This document shows positions 57,601 through 64,000 of a stretch of DNA of 64,000 nt, piece after piece. Every line of letters begins with the position of its first letter. Positions within the stretch are counted from its first letter, which is position 1. The translations under genes and the position numbers were made by a program. Source of the DNA: Mucilaginibacter dorajii (GTDB taxonomy: Bacteria; Bacteroidota; Bacteroidia; Sphingobacteriales; Sphingobacteriaceae); NCBI RefSeq assembly GCF_024808255.1, contig NZ_JANTYS010000001.1, positions 434,001 to 498,000 on the forward strand, in the 5' to 3' direction. The notes under the pieces were generated by a model. That model searched no databases. It was not told the DNA's origin and saw only the letters and a list, made by a program, of their open reading frames with translations.

Positions 57601-57799
57601 TACTGTAAAAACAAAATTTGCAGGGTTAAGGCTGCTGAAAGTTTCTGTAATGGCCAACAACCTGCTGACCCTAACCAAATACAAAGGATATGATCCGGAG
57701 GTCAACGGATATGGCAATGATGCCGCGCGCCAGGGTGTCGATCTGGGCGGGTACCCTAATATCCGTTCCTATAATATTAATATAAGAGCTTCATTTTAA
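54620..57799 (+). CDS. SusC-family TonB-dependent outer-membrane transporter
   Basis: A 1059-residue protein. The signal peptide ends ALSAQ. It is followed by a CarboxypepD_reg-like domain (VKGTVTDDSGSIVAGATV, residues about 30-105), a plug with TDVTGAVQRVTREEL and VRGTSTFYGSSEPLYVIDG, and IYGSRGANGVVLITTRRG before the barrel. It ends in an aromatic Phe (NINIRASF), as outer-membrane barrels do. It would import manno-oligosaccharides with its SusD partner, using TonB energy. No anti-sigma domain is seen, which fits control by the HTCS. Confidence 0.95.
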   Translation: MRKSNTTLMQFFLAVLMLCYCSALSAQTSLTVKGTVTDDSGSIVAGATVTVKGTTSAVSTDQNGAYSIKVPNNSAILVFSFISMKAQEIAVNGRTTINAKLISTTTALSDVVVVGVGYGSQRKTDVTGAVQRVTREELIKESPTNVLQAMQGKLAGVDVTQSEGAPGASIQIKVRGTSTFYGSSEPLYVIDGIPFNGSASSQPSSINSAERSSVNALQFLNPNDIESIDVLKDASATAIYGSRGANGVVLITTRRGKSGKDRIEFNFTSGVSQVAKKLRVLNAQEYATYRNEGSDNSNKYTGTTYTQPYPGTTVGGVYVNGPQDYAGNNFSWQDQIFRTARYNNYSMNISGGSDAGTHSLSFNYTSQEGTIIHSDFTKFGMNVNLNRNVGKIFTIGTSTTIGRSVSNGVTTNVQRTDGADAGVTRSALTFPPTNESVTDFSSTRTGEAFFTTNPVIYASDILNKLTNLSIFSSNYFEVKIIDGLKFRQNIGLNSTQTDRDQFYPVTTYEGYSANGSALKGTSGFNNAAFESLLNYNKTFGKLHTITAILGGTYEVTNTSYRNQAATNFPTATLKNENLALALNQVTPAMGATNQKLQSFLARVNYTYSDRYVLTASLRRDGSSKFQENPFAYFPSGAIAWRVSNENFLKNKLSYLSDLKLRFSYGQTGNQGIAPYSTYDKLISEPYIFNGAQQVGIGPDYYSGPGNAKLKWETTASYNLGMDLSLFSSRLNLTIDAYKKNIHDLLQSVTVPASTGFPTQLVNAGNVVNKGLEIAIAATPVVTTNFTWNTNFNIAFNRNKITSLGNGALRNFAPAISTNDQPFIQAPGHPIGAIYGYVEDGYYNSIAEVRANPANAGISDAAALRLVGEIRYKDLDGKPNALTAADRTYIGDVNPKFTAGLTNSFRYKDFDASILVTSVYGNDIINMNTRFFALPGGSKNTLLSIYQGAWRDGADNSNATAPKVVLDYGRQTALFTRRFIEDGSYVRLKNITFGYTVKTKFAGLRLLKVSVMANNLLTLTKYKGYDPEVNGYGNDAARQGVDLGGYPNIRSYNINIRASF

Positions 57800-57811
57800 A
57801 CTATAAGAGTG

Positions 57812-59446
57812 ATGAAAAGAATTTACAAAAAAGTTTTGACCATAGTGGTGGGTCTGCTGACGCTCAGCAATCTGAGTTGCAAAAAAATGCTGGAAGAAAA
57901 AATGATCAGTTCCATTGGTGCAGGTAACTTTTACAAGACGCAGGCTGATGCAGTGGCTGCTATCAATTCTGTATACAATGAGCTATATACCTATGACCTT
58001 TATACCCAGCCGATGTGGAATATTCCGGTACTGGATGATGACCACGTATCAGGAGCCTCCTGGTATTTGGGTGGCACCGGTGCAGGTAACCCTCAAAACT
58101 ATTTCGGTGTAGACGGCCCATGGGTAGGCTTTTACAAAGTCATCGCCCGTGCAAATGTGGTATTGGAAAAAGTTGGGCCAATGACGGGCATTAACACTAC
58201 CATACAAAACCGGATCTTAGGTGAGGCCTATTTTTTGCGTGGTTGGTCTTATTTTATGTTGGTTCAATTTTACGGACCTGTTCCGATACGCTTAAAGTCT
58301 CTTTCAGTTGACCCAAACGCAGATGTGCCGAGATCACCGGTTTTGGATGTATACAACCAGATATTCAGCGATCTTAAACTGGCCAGCACCAATCTGCTTC
58401 CACCGGGTGATCCTAATGGCGGCGAATCCGGCCGCGTAAACCGAGCCGTTGCAGATGCCTTCTTAGCGAAAGCCTATTTGACCATTGCAGCTTGTGCAGC
58501 CCCAACAGTGAATATTAACGTAAGAACCGGCGATGTTAACAGTAACGCAGTGTACACGCATACCAAAACGGTCGTCGCGGGTTATGAAGCGATCGATTCA
58601 AAGGCTTATTTTGAACTTGCCCGACAAAAGGCGACAGAGGTGATCAATAACTACGCCGCCAATTATCCGTTGTTCACCAGTATAAAAGATATGTGGGCAA
58701 AGGGCAACCGAAACAAGGGAGAGCACATGTGGGAACTGCAGTCACTTGATGGTTCCGCTTTCGTAAATCAGTTAAACACTTACTTTTCATGCGTCTCAAC
58801 CTTTGGCCGTGGCGCTGTTTATATGACCAACACCGAGTATAATGATTATGAAGATCAGGATCTCCGTGCGCTGGAAGGTGTCGCCCATAACTATGTACAG
58901 AATACGACGACCGCAACCAAAAACTTTTATCCTTTACGTCTTGCAGCTAAATACCAGGTTGTTAACGGCGTAACCTATACTAACAACGGTACGACCGATG
59001 AAAGAGCTTATATCATCAAATTCAGCGATGTAAGCAGCCCGCTCATCGCGAGCAGTGATGCCTATTATCCATTCATGCGTTTTGCAGAAGTGTATCTGAT
59101 GCTTGCGGAGGCTGAGAACGAGGTGAACGGGCCGACTGGAATTGCCTATAATGCGTTGAACATGACCCGAAACCGGGCCAAGGCATCGGTTGCCCCCGCG
59201 GGAATGACCAAAGATACTTTCCGTGATTTTGTGTTGGCAGAACGTGCCCGGGAATTTGCTTTGGAAAATGGCACCCGTCATTTCGACTTGATCCGTTGGG
59301 GCATTTACCTGAGTGTAATGAATAAAATTACCAAATCGCAGGACAATGTGGTAAAGACGAGAACGAACAGGAACCTGTTAATGCCAATCCCTGTGAGTGA
59401 ATTGAATACTAACAAGTTGATAGGCAGCAACAACCCCGGATGGTAA
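57812..59446 (+). CDS. SusD-family outer-membrane lipoprotein
   Basis: A 544-residue lipoprotein with Cys23 in SNLSCKKML. YFLRGWSYFMLVQFYGPVP and SRAEAYLMLAEAENE-like blocks (here FAEVYLMLAEAENEV), followed by FRDFVLAERAREFALENGTRH, are typical of SusD/RagB. It would cap SusC and bind manno-oligosaccharides on the surface. The start at 57812 is the ATG; a GTG lies at 57809. It lies 12 bp after the susC stop and is followed by a terminator. Confidence 0.95.
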   Translation: MKRIYKKVLTIVVGLLTLSNLSCKKMLEEKMISSIGAGNFYKTQADAVAAINSVYNELYTYDLYTQPMWNIPVLDDDHVSGASWYLGGTGAGNPQNYFGVDGPWVGFYKVIARANVVLEKVGPMTGINTTIQNRILGEAYFLRGWSYFMLVQFYGPVPIRLKSLSVDPNADVPRSPVLDVYNQIFSDLKLASTNLLPPGDPNGGESGRVNRAVADAFLAKAYLTIAACAAPTVNINVRTGDVNSNAVYTHTKTVVAGYEAIDSKAYFELARQKATEVINNYAANYPLFTSIKDMWAKGNRNKGEHMWELQSLDGSAFVNQLNTYFSCVSTFGRGAVYMTNTEYNDYEDQDLRALEGVAHNYVQNTTTATKNFYPLRLAAKYQVVNGVTYTNNGTTDERAYIIKFSDVSSPLIASSDAYYPFMRFAEVYLMLAEAENEVNGPTGIAYNALNMTRNRAKASVAPAGMTKDTFRDFVLAERAREFALENGTRHFDLIRWGIYLSVMNKITKSQDNVVKTRTNRNLLMPIPVSELNTNKLIGSNNPGW

Positions 59447-59492
59447 AAAAATAGATAATAAAAAATAACTGCCAATTAAACGAAAAATGCGA

Positions 59493-59528
59493 GAAGGCAT
59501 GACGTTTTACGTCTGCCTTTTCTTTTTA
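59493..59528 (+). terminator. Terminator after susD
   Basis: AAGGCA-t-GACG (59494-59504) pairs with CGTC-TGCCTT (59510-59519), with one bulged T, a TTTTA loop and a following TTCTTTTT. This closes the mannan locus. Confidence 0.7.
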
Positions 59529-60029
59529 ATAGAAACGATAATATAGTCTTTTTTAGAGCACGGGTTGATAAATTTTGCTCTATTCTTTTTATGAAGGTTT
59601 GTCATACCCTCGAATTGCAGAAATGATGGATCTTTCAACTAAGAATGCCTATAACTAATCTTCATTTGTTCTTAAATTAATTAAAAGCGCTGTGTGAAGT
59701 CGGTGCGTTTATGTAATTGCAATGCTATGCCTGCTGATGTTTTATAATTGTCTTGTTCAATGAAAATTACTTTTACCATTCTTGAACTTGTTGGTGGATT
59801 AATGAGGATAGGAACGACTACTAAAATGGATTTATCAAATATAAAAAGATCGGCTCCCTGGCATGTCCTAAACTTCAAAATGTTTATTTCTTATTTGGCG
59901 AAGATGCCATTTTGCAGTGGTAGTAGTAGAGCTCCGGAAAAATGAAATGATCGCGACAAATGCATAATATTTATGACATGATATGGGATGCAGCTGCCAG
60001 GGGATAAGGATATTTAGACAAAAAGATAT
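59529..60029. other. Intergenic region, nothing supported
   Basis: About 500 bp between the mannan locus and the TetR gene. It is AT-rich. Short open frames (for example 59748-59945) do not look coding. No repeat, RNA gene or att site is clear. Confidence 0.4.
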
Positions 60030-60644
60030 ATGAAAAACAAAGATGAAACTAAGCAAAGGATCTTCAATGCTATCGGTAGACTATTTAAGGCGGACGGTAT
60101 TAATGCCTTGTACTACGCTAATATTGCCAGAGAGGCCGGCGTAGACAGATCATTGGTTTACCAATATTTTGGCCGGAATATTAAAAAATTAATTGAGGAT
60201 TATATTCTTCAGAAAGATTATTGGATGAAGTTTTTCGAAAAGGTAAAAGCTGAGGTCGGTAAAAACGATCATGAGCCAGGCAAAGAACTGATTATTGAAT
60301 TGCTCCAAAGGCAATGGGAATATCTCTCCGCGGATATGGAGATGCAACATTTGATTTTATGGGAGCTTACGGGGGACAGCGACTTAATGCGAAGTATTCA
60401 TCATACCAGAGAGATGATGGCCGAACCCATGCTCGAATTAGCTGAGCAGAAATTTAAAGGGACGCTCGTTAAAATCACCCCGATTATAGTTTTGTTGCTC
60501 AGTGGTATTTATTATGCTAATATTCATGCTGTACATAACGGCAGTGTCATCTGTGGCATAGATGTCAGGTCAATTGAAGGTCAGGCCGATCTATTAAAAG
60601 CTATTCAGCAAATTATTGAATGGGCATATGAACACGCGGCATAA
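60030..60644 (+). CDS. TetR-family transcriptional regulator
   Basis: A 204-residue protein. The N-terminal HTH (RIFNAIGRLFKADGINALYY, then IAREAGVDRSLVYQYFG) is the TetR signature, and the helical C-terminal domain binds an unknown ligand. It stands alone on its strand, with no obvious target gene beside it. The neighbours are a decayed gene and the GNAT-PIN gene. Confidence 0.85.
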   Translation: MKNKDETKQRIFNAIGRLFKADGINALYYANIAREAGVDRSLVYQYFGRNIKKLIEDYILQKDYWMKFFEKVKAEVGKNDHEPGKELIIELLQRQWEYLSADMEMQHLILWELTGDSDLMRSIHHTREMMAEPMLELAEQKFKGTLVKITPIIVLLLSGIYYANIHAVHNGSVICGIDVRSIEGQADLLKAIQQIIEWAYEHAA

Positions 60645-60736
60645 GGCATTCGGTATTTGAGTTAAAAGTCTGTTCGCATTTTTTTGGTCTACAGTCGGCT
60701 TTAATGAATAATATCAGTTGAAAACTTGCGGTAGTT

Positions 60737-60957
60737 TACTCATCATCGTCTTCAGCTATCTCCATTTCAAGTAAAGTATAGCTTAGGCTTTTGCCATGTG
60801 TATCAACAGGCAACGCGATGTGGTGACGCCTGCTGATTGCGCCTGTTGGTATACAAAGAGCGAAGAAGAGATATTGGACAATTCACAGCGAGTATAATCC
60901 ATCGTTTTTCGTCAGATGCAGCAAAATAAATCACTAATTCTTTATCATTTTCTTTTC
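60737..60957 (-). pseudogene. Decayed minus-strand gene, unknown family
   Basis: The minus strand carries two protein-like stretches in different frames. One is NDKELVIYFAASDEKRWIIL followed by AVNCPIS; the next is ALCIPTGAISRRHHIALPVD followed by THGKSLSYTLLEMEIAEDDDE and a stop (60737-60739). They join if one frameshift near 60855 is allowed. No start is visible upstream, so only the C-terminal part of the gene is left. I do not recognise the family. Confidence 0.35.
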
Positions 60958-61055
60958 AAAGTACCCCAATGGTATCGCTCATACATTTAGTACAATAAAG
61001 CTTTTTTCGTTGATTTATTATTTTAGCATTAAATTGGCTGTTCCTACTTTATTAC

Positions 61056-63119
61056 ATGCAATTAAAAATAAACTACGCAAAGCCGGATCATCTCGATAGT
61101 ATTTGCAAAATATGGGGTCTGAATCGGGCAACATTGGGACTTATGCCGAAAGAGGCTTTCAAAGATTGTATTACAAAAAAGTGGATTTTAGTTGCGGAAA
61201 TCAACAATCAGGTGGTTGGCTATTTGCAATTTAGGTATACTGCCAAAAACCAAACGCTTTCAATTGTTCATTTGTGCGTGGATATTTCTTCAAGAGGCCA
61301 AGGGTTGGCGGATAAACTGTTAGATAAATTAGTTGAAGATTTCAAACTTAAAGCAAGAGGGATAAAATTAAGCTGTCGGAGTGATTATGCTCAGGCAATA
61401 TCGTTTTGGACCCGTTATAATTTTCAGCCAAAAGGCAAATTGCCCAGTCGTGGAAATAACCCGAATGTACATTTGGTCGTCTGGTGGTTCAGTTTTGGTG
61501 GAGAAGATCTGTTTTCAATTCAAAAAAACGACAAAATCAAGGCTGTATTGGATTTTAACATTATTGCAAAATTGATGGATATGTCGGTTTCCGATAAAGT
61601 GAGAGACGAAATAGTGCAGTTACAAAGTGATTGGTTAGTAACGGAGGTTGAATATTACCAAACTTCTGAAACAACCAGCGAAATTTTCAGAGACGCAAAT
61701 ACCCTGCGGCGGGATAGAAGCCGCTTATTCTTGAAAGATTTTCCTGAATTAAATATAGATAAGCCAAGCATAAAGCTTGTCGAAACCGAATTACTGAAGT
61801 TTTTTCCGGGCAGTTCTGACAATGACCGTTCCGATCGAAGACAGGTGGCGGAATCTGTGCTGTCGGGTTTCCCTTATTTTGTAACGTTAGATGATGGGAT
61901 ATTAAAACAGGCCAAAGAGATACTAGCCTCTTATCAGCTCAAAGTCATTACCCCATCAACCCTCATATCAGAAATAGACCTTTCCATAAACGCCGAAGAT
62001 TATTATCCTAATAAGTTGTCGGGAAACAATTTTACTGTGGGTAAGTTGAGGCCTGTAGATCGTAGTGAGATCGATGAAATGTTCTTGAATACCGGTGCCG
62101 GGGAAAAAAAATCGGCTTTCGGATCAATTCTTAATGATCTCGTGGCAAAACCGACCGGCTGTGTACAAGTCATAAAGGAAGCCGGGAAAACTGTAGCCTT
62201 TTACGGATACCTGGATGCCGACGATAGTTTTATGGTTCCAGTAATCCGTACTAAACAATATTCCCTCCGGCAGACAATCTTCATCCAAAATATAAACGAT
62301 TTAGTTAAACTGGCATTAAGCAAGGCGAGAAATTTTATTGTAGTAAGTGATCCTTTTTTGACGGATATCGAAAAGGGAATTCTAATGGGTTCAGGTTTCT
62401 TTTTTCAAGACGATGTGTACATACGAGGTATTAAGTCTGGCTTATATGAAGGCGCACAGTTGCCGACCGAGTTATCACACATATCAACAAAAATCCCTGG
62501 ACTTAAGAAACTGATCGGCGTTATTAATAAATCAACATTGGAGGCTTTAACTTTAGAGAAGCTCTTATGGCCATTGAAAATCTGCGATGCGGATATTCCA
62601 TGTTTTATTATACCGATTAAACCATATTATGCAAAAGAGCTTTTTGATACGAAAGCTGCCAAATCAGAACTCTTTGGCGTTCAGCCAACGCTTATCTGGA
62701 GCAAGGAAAATGTTTATTACCGCAATGTCAATCCAAATGTCGAAAAATTTCCGGCGAGAATTTTATGGTATGCCAGTTCGGACCCTAAATCAACTCGTCA
62801 AAAGGGAATCGTATGCTCGTCATACCTGAATGAGGTGATAGTTGGGCCCGCGAAAGAGGTTTTTAAGAAACACGAAAAATTTGGGGTTTATTCATGGAAA
62901 AGGGATATCTCGAACTTGGTTAAAGGTGTATCGGATAAGCCCATTAAGGTCTTGCGATTCAGCGATTCCGAGTCATTTCCGAATGTTGTCCAACTTGCGA
63001 AAATAAAGCAGGTTCTGGCTCGGAACAACGAATCGGATAATAATTTTCAATCGCCGCTTCGTATTAAAAGCACTACCTTTATGGAATTGTATGCCATGGG
63101 AAACGGTCTAATATTATGA
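61056..63119 (+). CDS. GNAT-PIN multidomain protein
   Basis: A 687-residue protein. Residues 1-140 are a GNAT acetyltransferase domain (VHLCVDISSRGQGLADKLL, with the RGxGxA acetyl-CoA loop). Residues about 165-310 look like a PIN ribonuclease: VLDFN, VTEVEYYQ, DRRQVAESV and FVTLDDGIL supply the acidic residues. Residues 325-470 resemble a second, weaker GNAT-like fold. The C-terminal 200 residues (ARILWYASSDP, FGVYSWKRDI, VLRFSDSESF) resemble an ASCH/EVE PUA-like domain. It is followed by an ASCH gene with a 4-bp overlap. A toxin or RNA-targeting role is a hypothesis. Confidence 0.6.
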   Translation: MQLKINYAKPDHLDSICKIWGLNRATLGLMPKEAFKDCITKKWILVAEINNQVVGYLQFRYTAKNQTLSIVHLCVDISSRGQGLADKLLDKLVEDFKLKARGIKLSCRSDYAQAISFWTRYNFQPKGKLPSRGNNPNVHLVVWWFSFGGEDLFSIQKNDKIKAVLDFNIIAKLMDMSVSDKVRDEIVQLQSDWLVTEVEYYQTSETTSEIFRDANTLRRDRSRLFLKDFPELNIDKPSIKLVETELLKFFPGSSDNDRSDRRQVAESVLSGFPYFVTLDDGILKQAKEILASYQLKVITPSTLISEIDLSINAEDYYPNKLSGNNFTVGKLRPVDRSEIDEMFLNTGAGEKKSAFGSILNDLVAKPTGCVQVIKEAGKTVAFYGYLDADDSFMVPVIRTKQYSLRQTIFIQNINDLVKLALSKARNFIVVSDPFLTDIEKGILMGSGFFFQDDVYIRGIKSGLYEGAQLPTELSHISTKIPGLKKLIGVINKSTLEALTLEKLLWPLKICDADIPCFIIPIKPYYAKELFDTKAAKSELFGVQPTLIWSKENVYYRNVNPNVEKFPARILWYASSDPKSTRQKGIVCSSYLNEVIVGPAKEVFKKHEKFGVYSWKRDISNLVKGVSDKPIKVLRFSDSESFPNVVQLAKIKQVLARNNESDNNFQSPLRIKSTTFMELYAMGNGLIL

Positions 63120-63544
63120 GCGACTTGATACTTATATCAGTAAAGGAGAAATATGTCAAAGAGATGCTCTTTGGACGTAAAACGATCGAGCTTAGAAAAT
63201 CTGCGCCTAAAGCCTCCGCCGGTGACACTTTAATTATCTATACAACCCAGCCTAAAAAAGCGATTACGGCCATTGCAATAGTCAAACAGATTATCAAATG
63301 TGAACCGGAGCAAATGTGGCAAAAGTATCATGAAAAACTAGGAATCGATAAGATTGGATTTGATGAGTATTACAAAAATCATAAGAAGGCAATCGGTATA
63401 GAGATGAGTGAAGTTATCGCGTTAAACGAAGAGATTCTGCTTAGCGCCATAAAATTGATCCATCCTGAATTTACTCCCCCACAAACATTTAAGTATTTAA
63501 ATAAATTTACAGCTTTGAGAGATTTCAAACATTTAATCACTTAG
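63116..63544 (+). CDS. ASCH-domain protein
   Basis: A 142-residue protein. LISVKEKYVKEMLFGRKTIE, then ELRKSAPKASAGDTLIIYTT and KKAITAIAIVKQII, are the ASCH domain core, a PUA-like fold that binds RNA and in YqfB-type members hydrolyses N4-acetylcytidine. It is coupled to the GNAT-PIN gene by ATGA. Together they could form a small RNA-modification, toxin-antitoxin or defence unit. This is inference. Confidence 0.75.
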   Translation: MSDLILISVKEKYVKEMLFGRKTIELRKSAPKASAGDTLIIYTTQPKKAITAIAIVKQIIKCEPEQMWQKYHEKLGIDKIGFDEYYKNHKKAIGIEMSEVIALNEEILLSAIKLIHPEFTPPQTFKYLNKFTALRDFKHLIT

Positions 63545-63746
63545 TTCCGGTGTTGATGGAAAGGCTGGAAACTGCTCTCTATGAAATTCACAACCTAAGC
63601 ATCTTACGATTTCGATTTGTTATAAAAGAATTAATATTATTCAGAGCTGCTGAAGCCGTCGCCGTGCCAGGCAATTAATAGATGGCCGTCATAAAACTAG
63701 TACTAAAGCTCTTTATTGATGGTTGTTATGGCAAAGGGCTATACTA

Positions 63747-64000
63747 TTAATCACACAGTTTGTATTCTTTAACCAATGCAGATGCCGGTAAGCGTAATAA
63801 CTCACTAAATTTCCTGATCATTGTGAGGGACAATGGTTGCTTATAATTCAAAACCTTGCTAACAGTACCTTTATCCCCATAAACTGCGGCAAGGTCTGCC
63901 GCTTTATAGCCAAAGTCCTCCATTCGGATCTTAATCATTTCAATAGGATCAACCTCGGGTAAATCCCAATGTTTATTTTCATACGTTTCAATCAGGTGCA
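63747..64000 (-). CDS. HigA-family antitoxin, partial
   Basis: The frame is open to the right edge and ends at 63747. It reads HLIETYENKHWDLPEVDPIE, then IKIRMEDFGYKAADLAAVYG, GTVSKVLNYKQPLSLTMIRK and FSELLRLPA. This is the HigA/XRE antitoxin layout, in which DPIE precedes the helix-turn-helix. Its N-terminus and a probable HigB-type toxin upstream lie outside the window. The HTH would bind its own promoter. Confidence 0.8.
   Translation of the reverse strand, partial: HLIETYENKHWDLPEVDPIEMIKIRMEDFGYKAADLAAVYGDKGTVSKVLNYKQPLSLTMIRKFSELLRLPASALVKEYKLCD

Noticed and set aside
59748..59945. Plus-strand frame of 65 codons before the TetR gene
   Set aside because: AT-rich, without recognisable features; there is no support beyond being open.

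Overview
The window looks like a Bacteroidota chromosome segment, most likely Sphingobacteriaceae (Mucilaginibacter or Pedobacter type). The evidence is a CTnDOT-type tra/mob set, SusC/SusD, a hybrid two-component regulator, near-absence of Shine-Dalgarno sites and TAnnTTTG-like -7 elements. No genus can be proven from the sequence alone, and no rRNA or tRNA gene was found.

Region 1 (1 to about 28.7 kb) is the mobilisation and transfer core of an integrative conjugative element (ICE), all on the + strand. It opens with the tail of a Toprim primase-like gene, a strong inverted repeat (candidate oriT), a MobA-type accessory protein, a small DPPY methyltransferase, a striking array of degenerate 8-bp units, and the relaxase. 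The type IV secretion operon follows: ParA-like TraA, DUF3408, TraD-like, two DUF4134 proteins, TraF, TraG, three TraI-like paralogues with an MT-A70-like gene between the first two, TraJ, TraK, TraL-like, TraM and TraN. Then come a giant methylase-helicase, the coupling ATPase, repeat-domain proteins, an M23 peptidase, an ArdC-like protein and membrane proteins. Most of these genes overlap by a few bases, so they are probably translationally coupled. No integrase is visible, so the element continues to the left.

Region 2 (28.8-35.2 kb) is an accessory stretch. It holds an HxlR regulator divergent from a short-chain dehydrogenase (SDR), an F420-reductase-like gene with a probable frameshift, and a Crp/Fnr regulator followed by three FNR-type boxes at exact 23-bp spacing before a second SDR. 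It also holds an SDR remnant, an unknown zinc-ribbon protein, and two small ICE-type genes, one excisionase-like. The ICE right end probably lies between 28.7 and 35.2 kb, but I could not find an att site.

Region 3 (35.2-59.5 kb) is a complete beta-mannan utilisation locus. The minus-strand operon encodes an SSS symporter, a GH130 mannosylglucose phosphorylase, a mannobiose/cellobiose 2-epimerase and three esterases. The plus strand encodes three GH26 beta-mannanases, one a CBM35-bearing lipoprotein, plus a hybrid two-component sensor, an AraC regulator and a SusC/SusD pair. Together they predict surface cleavage and deacetylation of acetylated mannan or glucomannan, uptake of mannobiose, epimerisation to mannosylglucose, and phosphorolysis to mannose-1-phosphate and glucose.

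Region 4 (59.5-64 kb) holds a TetR regulator, a decayed minus-strand gene, a GNAT-PIN multidomain protein coupled to an ASCH-domain protein, and the end of a HigA-type antitoxin cut by the window edge.

The most unusual signals are the 8-bp-period array between methyltransferase and relaxase, the MT-A70-like gene with CPLW in place of DPPW, the triplicated KOW-like repeat domain, the phased FNR boxes and the GNAT-PIN/ASCH pair.
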